64,000 nt of DNA, from positions 27,422,001 to 27,486,000 of the forward strand of contig NW_027480422.1 in assembly GCF_051401765.1 (NCBI RefSeq), given 5' to 3'. This stretch comes from Calliopsis andreniformis. Lineage: Eukaryota > Arthropoda > Insecta > Hymenoptera > Andrenidae. Position numbers and translations under genes: made by a program. Below, one piece after another: positions 1 to 11,500 of the stretch. The stretch's first letter is position 1, and each line of letters opens with the position of its first letter. The notes beneath the pieces are model-generated. The model did not search any database, had not been told where the DNA came from, and saw only the letters and a list, made by a program, of their open reading frames with translations.

Positions 1-3000
1 GAGCAACGCCCTCGAGTGAAGCCTAGGTTGGCCGGAACGTAGAAATGACCATAACTTTCATTCTGGTTGTAATTATACGTTTTATACGATATAAAAACTG
101 TTGTATTTATATTGTATTTTATGCTTCTGTCGTTGACTTCTTAGGCCCTAACTATTCGATCTGGTGGAGCAACGCCCTAGAGTGAAGCCTAGGTTGCCCG
201 GAATGTAGAAGTGACCATAAATTTCACACTGGTTGCAATTATTCCAGGTATAGGATGTAAAAACTGTTGTATTTAAATTGTATTTTATGCTTCTGGCGTT
301 GACTTCTTAGGCCCTAACTATTGGATCCGGTGGATCAACGCCCTAGGGTGAAGCCTAGGTTGCCCGGCACGTAGAAATGACCATAACTTTCATACTGATT
401 GCAATTATTCGTTTTATACGATGGAAAAACTGTTTTACTTATATTATATTTTGTGCCTCTGGCGTTGACTCCTAAGGCCGTAGCTATTCGATGTGGTAGA
501 GCAACGTCCCATAGTGAAGCCTAGGTTGCCCGGAACGTAGAAATGACCATATCTTTCACACTGGTTGCAATTATTCCTGTTATTCGATCGAAAAACTGTT
601 GTATTTATATTATATTTTATGCTTCAGGCGTTGACTTCGAAGGCCGTAGCTATTCGATCTGGTGGAGCAACGCCCTAGGGTGAAGCCTACGTTGTCCGGA
701 ACGTAGAAATGACCATAACTATCATACTGGTTGCAGTTATTCCTGTTATACGATGGAAAAACTGTTGTATTTTTATTTTATTTTATGCTTCTGGCGTTGA
801 CTTCTAAGGCACTAGCTATTCGATCTGGTGGAGCAACGGTCTAGAGTGAAGCCTAGGTTGCCCGGAATGTAGAAATGACATTCACTTTCACACTGGTGCA
901 ATTATTCCTGTTATACGATGGAAAAACTGTTGTATTTAGTTCGTATTTTATGCTTCTGGTGTTGTCTTCTTAGGCTCTAACTATTGGATCTGGTGGAGCA
1001 ACGCCCTAGGGCGAAGCCTAGGTTGCCTGGAACGTATAAATGACCATAACCTTCATACTGATTGCAATTATTCGTTTTATACGATGGATAAGCTGTTGTA
1101 TTTCTATTGTATTTTATGCTTCAGGCGTTGACTTCTAAGGCCGTAGCTATTCGATGTGGTGGAGCAACGCCCTAGTGTGAAACCTAGGTTGCCCGGAACG
1201 TAGAAATGACCATTACTTCCACACTGTTTGCAATTATTCATTCTATACAATGGAAAAACTGTTGTATATATACTGAATTTTATTCTTCTGGCATTGACTT
1301 CTAAGGCCCTAACTATTCGATGTGGTGGACCAACGCCCTATAGCGAAACCGATGTTGCCCGGAACGTAGAAATGACCATAACATTCATTCGAGTTGTAAT
1401 ATTTCGTTTTATACGATGGAAAAACTGTTGTATTTATATTGTATTTTATGCTTCAGGCGTTGACTTCCTAGGCCCTAACTATTCGCTCTGGTGGAACAAC
1501 GCCCAAGAGTGAAGCCAAGGTTGCCTGGAACGTAGAAATGACCATTACTTTCACACTGGTTGCAATTATCCGTGTTAAACGATGGAAAAACTGTTGCATT
1601 TTTATTGTATTTTATGCGTATGGAGTAGTTTTCTAAGGCCCTAACTATTCGACATGGTGGAGCAACGCCCTAGAGTGAAGCCTAGGTTGCCCGGAACGTA
1701 GACATGACCATATCTTTCACACTGGTTGCAATTATTCCTGTTATTCGATCGAAAAACTGTTGTATTTATATTATATTTTATGCTTCAGGCGTTGACTTCG
1801 AAGGCCGTAGCTATTCGGTCTGGTGGAGCAACGCTCTAGGGTGAAGCCTACGTTGTCCGGAACGTAGAAATGACCATAACTATCATACTGGTTGCAATTA
1901 TTCGTTTTATACGATGGAAAGACTATTGTATTTATATTGTATTTTATAGCTATGCCGTTGTCTTCTAAGGCCGTAGCTATTCGATGTGGTTGGGCAACGC
2001 CCTTGAGTGAAGCCTAGGTTGCCCGGAACTTAGAAATGACCATATCTTTCACACTGATTGCAATTATTCCTGTTATACGATGGAAAAACTGTTGTATTTA
2101 TATTGTATTTTATGCTTCTGGCGTTGACTTCTAAGGCCGTAGCTATTCGGCGTGGTGGACCAACGCCATAGTGTGAAGCACAGGTTGCCCGGAACGTAGA
2201 AATGACCTTATCTTTCACTCTGGTTGCAGTTATTCCTGTTATGCATTGGAAAAACTGTTGTATTTTTATTTTATTTTATGCTTCTGGCGTTTACTTCTAA
2301 GCCACTAGCTATTCGATCTGGTGGAGCAACGGTCTAGAGTGAAGCCTAGGTTGCCCGGAATGTAGAAATGACATTCACTTTCACACTGGTTGCAATTACT
2401 CCTGTTATACGATGGAAAAACTGTTGTATTTAGTTCGTATTTTATGCTTCTGGTGTTGTCTTCTTAGGCCCTAACTATTGGATCTGGTGGAGCAACGCCC
2501 TCGAGTGAAGCCTAGGTTGGCCGGAACGTAGAAATGACCATAACTTTCATTCTGGTTGTAATTATTCGTTTTATACGATAGAAAAACTGTTGTACTTATA
2601 TTGTATTTTATGCTTCAGGCGTTGACTTCTTATGCCCTAACTATTCGATCTGGTGGAGCAACGCCCTCGAGTGAAGCCTAGGTTGGCCGGAACGTAGAAA
2701 TGACCATAACTTTCATTCTGGTTGTAATTATACGTTTTATACGATATAAAAACTGTTGTATTTATATTGTATTTTATGCTTCTGTCGTTGACTTCTTAGG
2801 CCCTAACTATTCGATCTGGTGGAGCAACGCCCTAGAGTGAAGCCTAGGTTGCCCGGAATGTAGAAGTGACCATAAATTTCACACTGGTTGCAATTATTCC
2901 AGGTATAGGATGTAAAAACTGTTGTATTTAAATTGTATTTTATGCTTCTGGCGTTGACTTCTTAGGCCCTAACTATTGGATCCGGTGGATCAACGCCCTA

Positions 3001-5178
3001 GGGTGAAGCCTAGGTTGCCCGGGACGTATAAATGACCATAACCTTCATACTGATTGCAATTATTCGTTTTATACGATGGATAAGCTGTTGTATTTCTATT
3101 GTATTTTATGCTTCAGGCGTTGACTTCTAAGGCCGTAGCTATTCGATGTGGTGGAGCAACGCCCTAGTGTGAAACCTAGGTTGCCCGGAACGTAGAAATG
3201 ACCATTACTTCCACACTGTTTGCAATTATTCATTCTATACAATGGAAAAACTGTTGTATATATACTGAATTTTATTCTTCTGGCATTGACTTCTAAGGCC
3301 CTAACTATTCGATGTGGTGGACCAACGCCCTATAGCGAAACCGATGTTGCCCGGAACGTAGAAATGACCATAACATTCATTCGAGTTGTAATATTTCGTT
3401 TTATACGATGGAAAAACTGTTGTATTTATATTGTATTTTATGCTTCAGGCGTTGACTTCCTAGGCCCTAACTATTCGCTCTGGTGGAACAACGCCCAAGA
3501 GTGAAGCCAAGGTTGCCTGGAACGTAGAAATGACCATTACTTTCACACTGGTTGCAATTATCCGTGTTAAACGATGGAAAAACTGTTGCATTTTTATTGT
3601 ATTTTATGCGTATGGAGTAGTTTTCTAAGGCCCTATCTATTCGACATGGTGGAGCAACGCCCTAGAGTGAAGCCTAGGTTGCCCGGAACGTAGACATGAC
3701 CATATCTTTCACACTGGTTGCAATTATTCCTGTTATACGATGGAAAAGCTGTTGTATTTCTATTGTATTTTATCCTTCTGGCGTCGACTTCTTAGGCCCT
3801 AACTATTCGATCTGGTGGAGCAACACCCTAGGGAGAAGCCTAGATTGCCCGGAACGTAGAAATGACCATTACCTTCAGGCTTGTTGCAATTTTTCCTGTT
3901 ATACGATGGAAAAACTGTTGTATTTATATAGAATTTTATGCTTCTGGCGTTGACTTCTAAGGCCCTCACTGTTCGATGTGGTGGAGCATCGCCCTAGAGC
4001 GAAGCCTAGGCTGCCGGAACGTAGAAATGACCATTACTTTCACACTGGCTGCAATTATTCCTGTTATACGATGGACAAACTGCTGGTTTTTTATTGTACT
4101 TTATGCTTCTGGCGATGACTTCTACGGCCCTATGTGTTCGATCTGGTGGAGCAACGCTCTAGAATGAAGCCTAGGTTGCCCGGACCTTGGAAATGACCAT
4201 CACCTTCACTCTGTTTGCAATTATTCCTGTTATACGATGGAAAAACTGTGGTATTTTTATTGTATTTTATGCTTCGGGCGTTGACTTCTGTGGTCCTAAC
4301 TATTGGACCTGCTGGAGCAACGCCATATGGTGAAGCCTAGGTTGCCCGGAACGTAGAAATGACCATATCTTACACACTGGTTGCAATTATTCCTGTTATA
4401 CGATGGAAAAGCTGTTGTACTTATATTGTATTTTATACTTCTGGCGTAGACTTCTTACGCCCTAACTATTCGATCTGGTGGAACGACGCCCCAGAGTGAA
4501 GCCTAGGTTGCCCGGAACTTAGAGGTGACCATCACCTTCGCTCTGGTTGCAATTATTCCTGTAATACGATGGAAAAACTGTTGTATTTTTATTGTATTTT
4601 ATGCACCGGGTATTGACTTCTGAGGTCCTAACTATTGGATCTGCTGGAGCAACGCCCTAGGTTGAAGCCTAGGTTGCCCGGAACGTAGAAATGACCTTAA
4701 CATTCATACTGGTTGCAATTATTCATTTTATACGATGGAAAAACTGTTGTATTTATATTGTATTTCAAGCCCCTGGCGTTGGCTCCTAAGGCAGTAGCTA
4801 TTCGATGTGGTGGAGTAACGCCCTAGACTGAAGCCTAGGTTTCCCGGAACGTAGAAATAACCATATCTTTCACACTGGTTGCAATTATTCCTGTTATACG
4901 ATGGAAAAACTGTTGTATGTATATTATATTTTATTCTTCAGGCGTAGACTGCTAAGGCCGTAGCTACTCGATGTGGTGGGGCCACGCCCTAGAGTGGAGC
5001 CTAGGTTGCCCGGAACGTAGAAATGATCATTACTTCCACACTGTTTGCAATTATTCATTTTATACAATGGAAAAACTGTTGTATTTATATTGTATTTTAT
5101 AGTTATGGCGTTGACTTCTAAGGCCGTAGCTATTCGATGTGGTGGCGCAATGCCATAGAGTGAAGCCTGGGTTGCCCG
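1..5178 (+). repeat. Left satellite array, 166-bp monomer
   Basis: About 31 head-to-tail monomers occur here. The landmark GAGCAACG recurs at 1, 167, 333 and 499, giving a 166-bp period. Conserved monomer segments include GTGAAGCCTAGGTTGCCCGG, ACGTAGAAATGACC, TTGCAATTATTCCTGTTATA and CGATGGAAAAACTGTTGTAT. The block is a mosaic of duplications. Bases 1 to about 366 recur almost exactly from 2656, and about 1030-1735 recurs at 3022-3727 (offset 1992 bp, 12 monomers). The right part of this block has fewer long internal duplications. Open frames up to 94 codons exist but are by-products of the repeat. No unique sequence, gene or other mobile element is visible. The array runs off the window edge. 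Confidence 0.97.
5175..5178. repeat. Target-site duplication CCCG, left copy
   Basis: CCCG immediately precedes the 5' LTR and recurs at 18382-18385 right after the 3' LTR. Removing the element and one CCCG restores a normal monomer reading GTTGCCCG followed by CAACGTAG, a variant seen elsewhere in the array. A 4-bp duplication fits gypsy/errantivirus integration. Confidence 0.9.
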
Positions 5179-5241
5179 TGTTACGTACCGAACATAAAAA
5201 ATTTAAATTTCTTTTTCTTTTTTTATATATAACTCGGTTGA

Positions 5242-5294
5242 ATTGCGTCTCGATAATGCAAAGCATTGTGGGAACTTCCCTAATCGAGCGTAAT
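5242..5294 (+). other. Structured RNA motif A (5' LTR copy)
   Basis: P1: ATTGCG-T-CTCGAT (5242-5254) pairs with ATCGAGCGTAAT (5283-5294), with a bulged T and one G-U pair. P2: AATGC (5255-5259) and GCATT (5263-5267). The constant GTG follows, then P3: GGGA/TCCC (5270-5280). First of six motifs with this layout in the element. Confidence 0.7.
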
Positions 5295-5567
5295 CTTGGC
5301 CTTTGAGTTTACGAAATTAAATATCCCTTTCGGCGGCGCGATCGACTTGTTAACGTAACGCATTCCTTCCTTGAAATCAACGTGGTCCTATTGCGCAGCG
5401 TATAGTCTCACCAAAGCGTAATCTTACAAATGCGTAGTATGAAATTAGGGATCATATTGTATACGCGGTGACACGTTCTGAATATAATTTTTCATTCGTC
5501 AAATATGTATAAATGAGATTCGGAATTTGACACTCTTAGTTAAGGTCATACTTTTACTAGTCTTGGT

Positions 5568-5618
5568 TATTGAAAATTTGGCAACGCATAAGCGTTGTGG
5601 GAAACCTTGTCAAATGAA
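5568..5618 (+). other. Structured RNA motif B (5' LTR copy)
   Basis: P1: ATTTG (5576-5580) with CAAAT (5611-5615), possibly extended by TATT/AATA. P2: AACGC (5583-5587), loop ATAA, GCGTT (5592-5596). Then GTGGGAAACCTTG, with a weak GGG/CCT P3. The P2 pair differs from motif A on both strands (T-A to C-G), so pairing is preserved by compensatory change. Confidence 0.65.
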
Positions 5619-5906
5619 TATTTAAATTTAAAATTTAAAGAACACCCGTTAGACCACTGAGGGTCAGCTTCCTCGAATCTCTGTGGATGATGTTTAAACT
5701 CTTTCGGCTAATTGGTTATTGTAAAGCGTTACACCGGATATATACAAAAGATTGTCATGAGTTGGGTGGTGCGTCGCGTGAGAAAATTTATGATGTGAAA
5801 GAGAGAATTGGAATGTTCACACATACACATTACTCAGCTTCTTTAACCTTAGAACTTGACCAATCACGGGCTCGGTAGGGCCAAAAGCACGCTCTCATTA
5901 GCTAAT

Positions 5907-5978
5907 GAAGCAGCGGCATAACCCTTCCATAATCGGAATGATTGATGCTGGATCCTTCCGAAGGCGTGATGCCGCTTC
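5907..5978 (+). other. Branched inverted repeat in U3
   Basis: GAAGC and GGCAT (5907-5919, with a 3-base bulge) pair with ATGCCGCTTC (5969-5978). Inside are two more hairpins, TTCC-ATAATC-GGAA and CCTT-CCG-AAGG. It is not the GTGG motif. It lies in U3 and could be a regulatory or protein-binding structure. The 3' LTR copy has one loop substitution. Confidence 0.4.
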
Positions 5979-6186
5979 ACTTGTCGACGTACAATCGCGA
6001 GGTGCGTGTCGTAAGTCCGCGATCTTCTAGAGATAGAGTTTTCTTCTAATTCTTAAAATCACTAAGTAGGAAGAAAAGGACTTAGGAAGTTCGTGTGAAT
6101 TCAAAATTTGTTTGTTTGTTCTGTTGTTATAATTTGGTTTATATATACATATATATATATATATATATTATTTTCAATCTGTTCCA

Positions 6187-6225
6187 TATAAAATAGCTGA
6201 TTAATTAAGAATTAAATTCATAGTG
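6187..6225 (+). promoter_or_regulatory. Candidate LTR core promoter (TATA box and start)
   Basis: TATAAAA is at 6187-6193, and a TCATAG initiator-like sequence lies 33 bases downstream at 6219-6224. The spacing fits a TATA-dependent RNA polymerase II start. It would divide the LTR into a long U3 (5179 to about 6219), an R region ending after the AATAAA at 6688, and U5 to 6944. AT-rich sequence makes chance TATA matches common, and an alternative start cannot be excluded. The equivalent TATA box in the 3' LTR is at 17638-17644. Confidence 0.4.
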
Positions 6226-6436
6226 TGTGTATGTGCGAATAAGTGTCTAATTCTTTCTTCCGTACAGGGTTAAGCAGTATCTAAAAAAATCCAAAGTGAG
6301 ACGTCAAAATTATTTTTGAGGAGATTTCTCTATTTTTTTTCTTTTAAAAGGAAAAGAAATTCTACTGGTGAGTCTTTTAAATTAATATTGTTTCCTTCTT
6401 TCGTTTTGAAATTTTAAAATTAATCATTTTAGAACG

Positions 6437-6498
6437 AGTGGCAATAGTTCAGATAGTCTAAAGACTGTGGGAATTTCTCTGGTCTGAATTGTTCCACT
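6437..6498 (+). other. Structured RNA motif C (5' LTR copy)
   Basis: P1: AGTGGCAATAGTTCAGA (6437-6453) pairs with TCTGAATTGTTCCACT (6483-6498), with G-U pairs and one bulge. P2: AGTC-TAAA-GACT (6455-6466). Then GTG and P3 GGGA/TCTC (6469-6479). The P2 sequence is unrelated to motifs A and B, but the constant GTGGG sits in the same place. If transcription starts near 6220 this copy lies in R, at both ends of the genomic RNA. Confidence 0.65.
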
Positions 6499-6596
6499 AT
6501 AAACGGGAGAATGAATGTCCGTTTGCACGTACTAATTTAGATATTTCTGTTCCTATACTCTTATACGTATATATATTTCTATATTATCTATTCACA

Positions 6597-6627
<31 letters not shown>

Positions 6628-6687
6628 TCATTTTTATACACGTTCTTATTGAAACATTTTATTATTCGATCTTTAATTAGATTCATC

Positions 6688-6693
6688 AATAAA
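6688..6693 (+). terminator. Poly(A) signal AATAAA, 5' LTR
   Basis: AATAAA sits in the 3' part of the LTR, followed by a T-rich stretch. The matching copy in the 3' LTR at 18125-18130 would be the functional one for element transcripts. Its location downstream of the putative start gives an R region of about 490 bases. Confidence 0.5.
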
Positions 6694-6949
6694 TACAATT
6701 TACGTATTTTATATTCTTTATTTTTAATTTTTTTCGGCCTTTATCCTGTTCGGATTTGAAATACAGCTGATCAAGGACCCGTATGGGACTGTAGCACCAC
6801 CGATCCCTTTAACTACTCGAAATAATATCTCAAGTTTTATTTACTTTTAAATTCAGACCCTTGTCATCCTCTCTTACGTACATTAGAAACAAGAATCATA
6901 TAAATGTTCGCGCTCGGGCGTCTCAACCCGCTCGGCGCGTAACAAAAAT

Positions 6950-6967
6950 TGGTGGCAGCGGTGGGAT
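6950..6967 (+). other. Primer binding site, tRNA-Leu type
   Basis: TGGTGGCAGCGGTGGGAT lies five bases after the LTR end. It complements the 3' end (including CCA) of metazoan tRNA-Leu with AAG or UAG anticodon as I recall it, and pairing continues past one mismatch into ACGAA. It would prime minus-strand DNA synthesis. The tRNA identity is from memory, not from a database. Confidence 0.75.
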
Positions 6968-7357
6968 ACGAAAATCGTTGTGCATGGAATGTAAATCTTT
7001 GTACAGGGATTTTCTAGGTGCTTCTAGTGATCAGAGGTATATTTGAATTTGAATAGGGTTTTTTTCTTTCTCCCCTTTTCTTTCAGAACTATTTTCTGTA
7101 TTATTCTGTGCAGTAGGACATTCAATTCAAATTTAGTATTAGTACTGTGAAACATTTTGTGCATCCATGGTGACGTTTTTATAAATTACTGTTGCCACTT
7201 GTAATTTTGAACATTTATTTTATTGTGCTACATATTTTTGTGTTATTGTGTATACTTCTATTGTCTTACATTTTGTGATTTATTTTGTGAAACATTTACT
7301 ATATTATGCACTGATTTTATTGTTCTACTTTGTGAGTTATTCCGATTGACATTTAAA
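6968..7357 (+). other. 5' leader with candidate splice donor
   Basis: Untranslated region between the primer binding site and gag. CAGAG|GTATAT (GT at 7037-7038) and CTAG|GTGCTT (GT near 7018) are plausible splice donors for the spliced env and accessory mRNAs. Upstream in-frame sequence from 7223 is T-rich and reads as a hydrophobic stretch unlike Gag, so translation probably starts at 7358. No other gene is seen. Confidence 0.45.
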
Positions 7358-8533
7358 ATGGCTACTTCTAATACTGATTCAAATGCAATGATGGCTTCTA
7401 TGGCAGAATGCTTGGCTATACAAAATAGCACGCTAAATATACCTTTCTTTGATGGAAGAAATACACCGTTAAGAGATTTTGTCCAAGATATTCAAAATAG
7501 TTCAGCTTTAGTTCCTCCGTCGTTAGACGGTTCGTTTCTTAAAGCAGTAATCGGAAAATTAAAGGGACCTGCTCGCGATAGTACATATGGCAAGACGTTT
7601 AAAACTGTTAATGAATTAATTAAACACTTAAAGGGAAGATTTGCGCCTGGGAAAAATTATCCATTTTATCATCACGAAATAGAAAATATACGAATGAATA
7701 GAGGAGAATCAGTTCAAGATTTCTATGATAGATTGAATATCTTTATCAGTGGAGCACAAGTTGCTTTAGAAGATAGTCATGGTAAAGATTCAGTACATAT
7801 GTTGGAACCGTTAAAAGAATGGTCGTTAGAAGCTTTTCTCCGTGGACTTCCGGATGAAATAGCACGATCTGTAGATGCTCGTGATCCTGAAACTTTGGAA
7901 GACGCTATTAAAATCGCAGTTCGGGTAGAATCGCGAATGAAATCGGGAATAACGCCGAACGGCGAAACACAACGTGTAACTTTTTCACAGAATAGTGATA
8001 GTTATTCGAGATCAATATCTCCCAATTATCAACGTTACACAAATTTTCACAATTATCAAACTCCGAAATACTCTAATCATCAGCAATATGCAATTAGTGA
8101 TAAATATGAAAATCGTTCGCGTTCTCCTAGTCCAACTGCAGGTATATCTAAATCACCGATAGGAATTTTAAAACCGCCTCACTCTAATTATCCACACAAA
8201 CAGTCTGAATTTCCGCCTAATATTCCACAACCATATTACCCACAATTCTTTTATCTTCCGGCACCGTATCCTCTTTATTATCCATATGCTCATCCATCAC
8301 AGTTTAATCAAACATACACACCCCATAATAATTATTCACATAGAACGCCTTCTCCATCGAGACCTTCTTCTCCGTACGATAATAATAAATTTAAGCCAAC
8401 CGATTCAAAAACCGATAATTTAAACTCAGAAGGGACTCGTCGAAACGACGCGACGTCGAGCCTCCGTCAGAAAGAGCGTCGCGCAACAGTCAAATTTCTA
8501 GAGAACCAAGAAAGCTTGGAGCAATTGAAATAA
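7358..8533 (+). CDS. gag: Gag structural polyprotein
   Basis: A 391-residue protein. I chose the ATG at 7358 (AAAATGG, good context) rather than the in-frame 7223 ATG, whose extra 45 residues are low-complexity hydrophobic. Residues about 25-220 look like a retrotransposon capsid domain (LNIPFFDGRNTPLRDF, RGESVQDFYDRLN, EAFLRGLPDEIARS). The C-terminal half is Pro/Tyr/Ser-rich with RSRSPSP and RTPSPSRPSSP, and basic near the end. No CCHC zinc knuckle is visible, as is usual for errantivirus Gag; the basic tail may bind RNA instead. It would form cytoplasmic virus-like particles. The last 115 bases overlap pol in the -1 frame. Confidence 0.9.
   Translation: MATSNTDSNAMMASMAECLAIQNSTLNIPFFDGRNTPLRDFVQDIQNSSALVPPSLDGSFLKAVIGKLKGPARDSTYGKTFKTVNELIKHLKGRFAPGKNYPFYHHEIENIRMNRGESVQDFYDRLNIFISGAQVALEDSHGKDSVHMLEPLKEWSLEAFLRGLPDEIARSVDARDPETLEDAIKIAVRVESRMKSGITPNGETQRVTFSQNSDSYSRSISPNYQRYTNFHNYQTPKYSNHQQYAISDKYENRSRSPSPTAGISKSPIGILKPPHSNYPHKQSEFPPNIPQPYYPQFFYLPAPYPLYYPYAHPSQFNQTYTPHNNYSHRTPSPSRPSSPYDNNKFKPTDSKTDNLNSEGTRRNDATSSLRQKERRATVKFLENQESLEQLK
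8419..8425 (+). other. -1 ribosomal frameshift slippery site T_TTA_AAC
   Basis: In the gag frame the codons are AAT TTA AAC, giving the canonical X_XXY_YYZ heptamer UUUAAAC, best known from coronaviruses. The pol (-1) frame has its last upstream stop, TAA, at 8416-8418, directly before the heptamer, and is then open to 13083. Downstream, in otherwise AT-rich DNA, is a CpG-rich stretch that can fold: CGTCG-AAA-CGACG (8438-8450), or GCGACG (8450-8455) with CGTCGC (8477-8482). The spacer of 10-12 bases is slightly long. Confidence 0.75.
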
Positions 8534-11500
8534 AGGGTCCATTAGTAAAAATGTTTTCAAAAGAGTTACGGTTAGGATTGGGATATTTTTTGATAGATAC
8601 CGGTGCGGATATAAATGTAATTAAATTAAATGCTATGGATGAAAATTCTACTGTCGCACTTGACGAGTCAGTTACAATTTCTGGAATAACACCCCAAATA
8701 CTAGAAACATTAGGTACTACAATAATCACTTTATTAGGACAACCGGTAAAATTTCATGTTGTAAAATCTTCATTTCCTTTAAGCTGTGACGGTATATTAG
8801 GAAAAGAATATCTTAGACAAGAACAAGCTGAAATTTCTTTTGCACACAATACTTTGGTAACACAAAACAATCCAATTAAACCCTTACGTTTTATAGGGGA
8901 AAAAGAGTTGAATCAGGATACTAAACGTAGAAATTTAACTATACGAAATTTATGTATAAAAGCGCGTTCCAGGCAAGCGATTGCCATAGACGTTATTAAT
9001 TGTGATTTGAAAGAAGGGTATTTACCAAAATTAGATATGATTGATGGATTATATGTTGGAGAAGCAGTTGTGTCTGTAAATGATGAGGGCACGTGTCATG
9101 TTCTCGCTATTAATACCTTGGAAGAAGATGTAAAAATTGAAATTTCACCTCAAGAATTAATTCCTTTTGAATATCACAACTTTCCAGAGGAACAAGAATA
9201 TTTCGATTCAGACTCAGATGACGAAACTTCACCGATTACATTAGACAGAGTCTCAGAAATAGTTAAAAGATTACGTTTGGATCATTTGAATAATGAAGAA
9301 AGAGATCACGTTATTGACCTTATAGAAGAATTTCCAGAACGTTTTCATTTACCAGGTGATAAATTAAAGGCAACTCCATGTATTAAACATCGTATCGTTA
9401 CTTCAGATGATATACCAATTAATACCAGACAATATAGATTTCCCCCTATTCACAAAGAAGAAATAGAACGACAGGTAGCGCATAAATTAAGCGACGGCAT
9501 TATAGCTCCTTCAAATTCACCATATAATTCACCGCTTTGGATTGTTCCAAAGAAACCAGATTCTAAGGGTAATCCAAGGTGGCGAATGGTAATAGATTTT
9601 CGGAAACTAAATGAAAAGACAATTGGCGATGCATATCCGTTACCTAATATCACCGACATACTCGATCACTTAGGCGAAGCTCAATATTTTTCCACTTTTG
9701 ATTTAGCAAGCGGTTTTCAACAAATTGAGATGAATCCAAAAGATAGACAAAAGACAGCATTTACCACTCCTAATGGACATTACGAGTATATTCGTATGCC
9801 CGAGGGTCTTAAAAATGCACCTGCTACTTTTCAACGTCTGATGGATCAAGTATTACGTGGTTTACAAGGTGTTGAGGTTTTCGTTTATCTAGATGATATC
9901 GTAGTTTACGCTAAAAATTTGGAAGAACATGAAAAGAAAATTCGTCGTTTATTTACACGTTTAGCTGACGCAAAATTAACCTTACAGCCGGATAAATGTG
10001 AATTTTTAAAAACAGAAGTCTCGTACTTAGGCCATATCATCAGTAGGAAAGGATTAAAACCAGATCCTAAAAAGATCAATGCTGTGAAAAATTTTCCTCG
10101 ACCTAAAACTCAGAAAAATATTCGACAATTCTTAGGCTTAGCTGGTTATTATAGACGTTTTATTAAGGACTTTGCACAAAAGGCTAAACCGTTGACAGAA
10201 TTACTAAAGAAAAATGCAAAATTTGTTTGGGGTACAGAACAAAAGGAAAGTTTTCTCGAACTACGAAAGGCTCTTTGCAAACGACCAGTTTTACAATATC
10301 CAAATTTTAAGAAAATATTTACATTAACCACAGATGCTTCAGATATTGCTATTGGTGCTGTACTTAGCCAAGAAGTCGATGGTCATGATTTACCAGTAGC
10401 ATACCTTTCTCGAACTCTAACTAAACCAGAACAAAACTATTTTACAACGGAAAAAGAATGTTTAGCTGTATTATACGCGATTTTACATTTTCGACCTTAT
10501 TTATATGGACGCAAATTTATATTGGTTAGTGATCATGAACCATTACGACGGATAAATTCAATAAAAGATCCAGGACAAAGACTAGTTCGATGGAGATTAA
10601 AATTAAAAGATTATGATTACGATTTTGTTCATAAATCCGGTAAATTAAATACTAACGCAGATGCACTATCGCGTAATCCAGTTATAATAGATGAAATAAT
10701 TTCTTCTGATGATTTTTCTTTATCCAGTTCGTCAGATGACGACATGAACGTTAAATCTGGAAAACTATATCCGATAGATGATCAAAATGCAGCAAGCATA
10801 GAAAAAGGCTCTGAAACTTCTGTGGTTCGTAAAGAAAACGTAGCGAAACCAAAAATAGGTAGACCGTTAGGCTCTAAATCCAGACCAAAGCAACTTTTAC
10901 CAGAAGATTTAGAAGCAATAGCCACTAGAACTAGATCAAGATCACGTTCAGCATTAGTTACACCTAGACCAACTTCGGTACCATTTACACCTTCACATGT
11001 AGAAAACATCTCTGACGATAGTTCCGATGATGAAATGCCAGACTTACCGATATTTCGTCGACGTAGGAGTGTTTTGCCGAATTTGGAACTTCATTCAGAA
11101 GCTCGAATGGTGGATAAGCCTAAAGTTTCAAATGACGGTGATACTTGTTCTCCTGATGCCGATGAATTACAACAATTAGATTCCCAAATAATACAGTCAG
11201 AAGATAACATGAGGATAGATTTACCTGAAATTTATAGTAGCAATAGCGAAACCGAAGACGAAATATTTGAAACTCCAGATCAGAGTAGGCAAGAACTTTC
11301 TAATGATTCGTCTGAGGAATTAACTGATGAACAAACACTAATTTTTAACCCCTCTGCCGAAATGGAAAATCAAGAATTAGCTCAAGGGATAAAAGGGTTA
11401 TTAAATCAAGGAAAGACTTCGGTAGATAGAAATTCTCAAAATTCAAATGATACTATTATACAGCAAACACATTCTAAGAAGGGAGGTAGAGCTACCGCAA

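Larger units (their letters stand above)
5179..6944 (+). repeat. 5' LTR (1766 bp)
   Basis: It starts TGTTACGTACC and ends GCGCGTAACA, giving a 7-bp terminal inverted repeat (TGTTACG/CGTAACA). The left edge abuts satellite and the right edge is followed by five bases and the primer binding site. It is long for a gypsy LTR. It holds RNA motifs A, B and C, a TATA box near 6187, a poly(A) signal at 6688, AT dinucleotide runs near 6140-6170 and 6600-6630, and CCAAT sequences near 5855. Short open frames inside it have no protein resemblance. Confidence 0.95.

Noticed and set aside
5242..5294. GTGG motif as a hammerhead ribozyme
   Set aside because: It has three stems, but the hammerhead core CUGAUGA and GAAA is absent from all copies. 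I could not fit other known self-cleaving classes by eye either.
5687..5878. 63-codon frame in the LTR, repeated at 17144
   Set aside because: Its conservation only reflects LTR duplication. No recognisable protein features.
8492..8498. AAATTTC as the gag-pol slippery site
   Set aside because: It is out of phase with gag for a -1 shift (gag reads AAA TTT). The in-phase TTTAAAC at 8419 fits better.
8490..8729. Minus-strand frames over pol and elsewhere in the element
   Set aside because: They are antisense shadows of gag-pol with no recognisable product.
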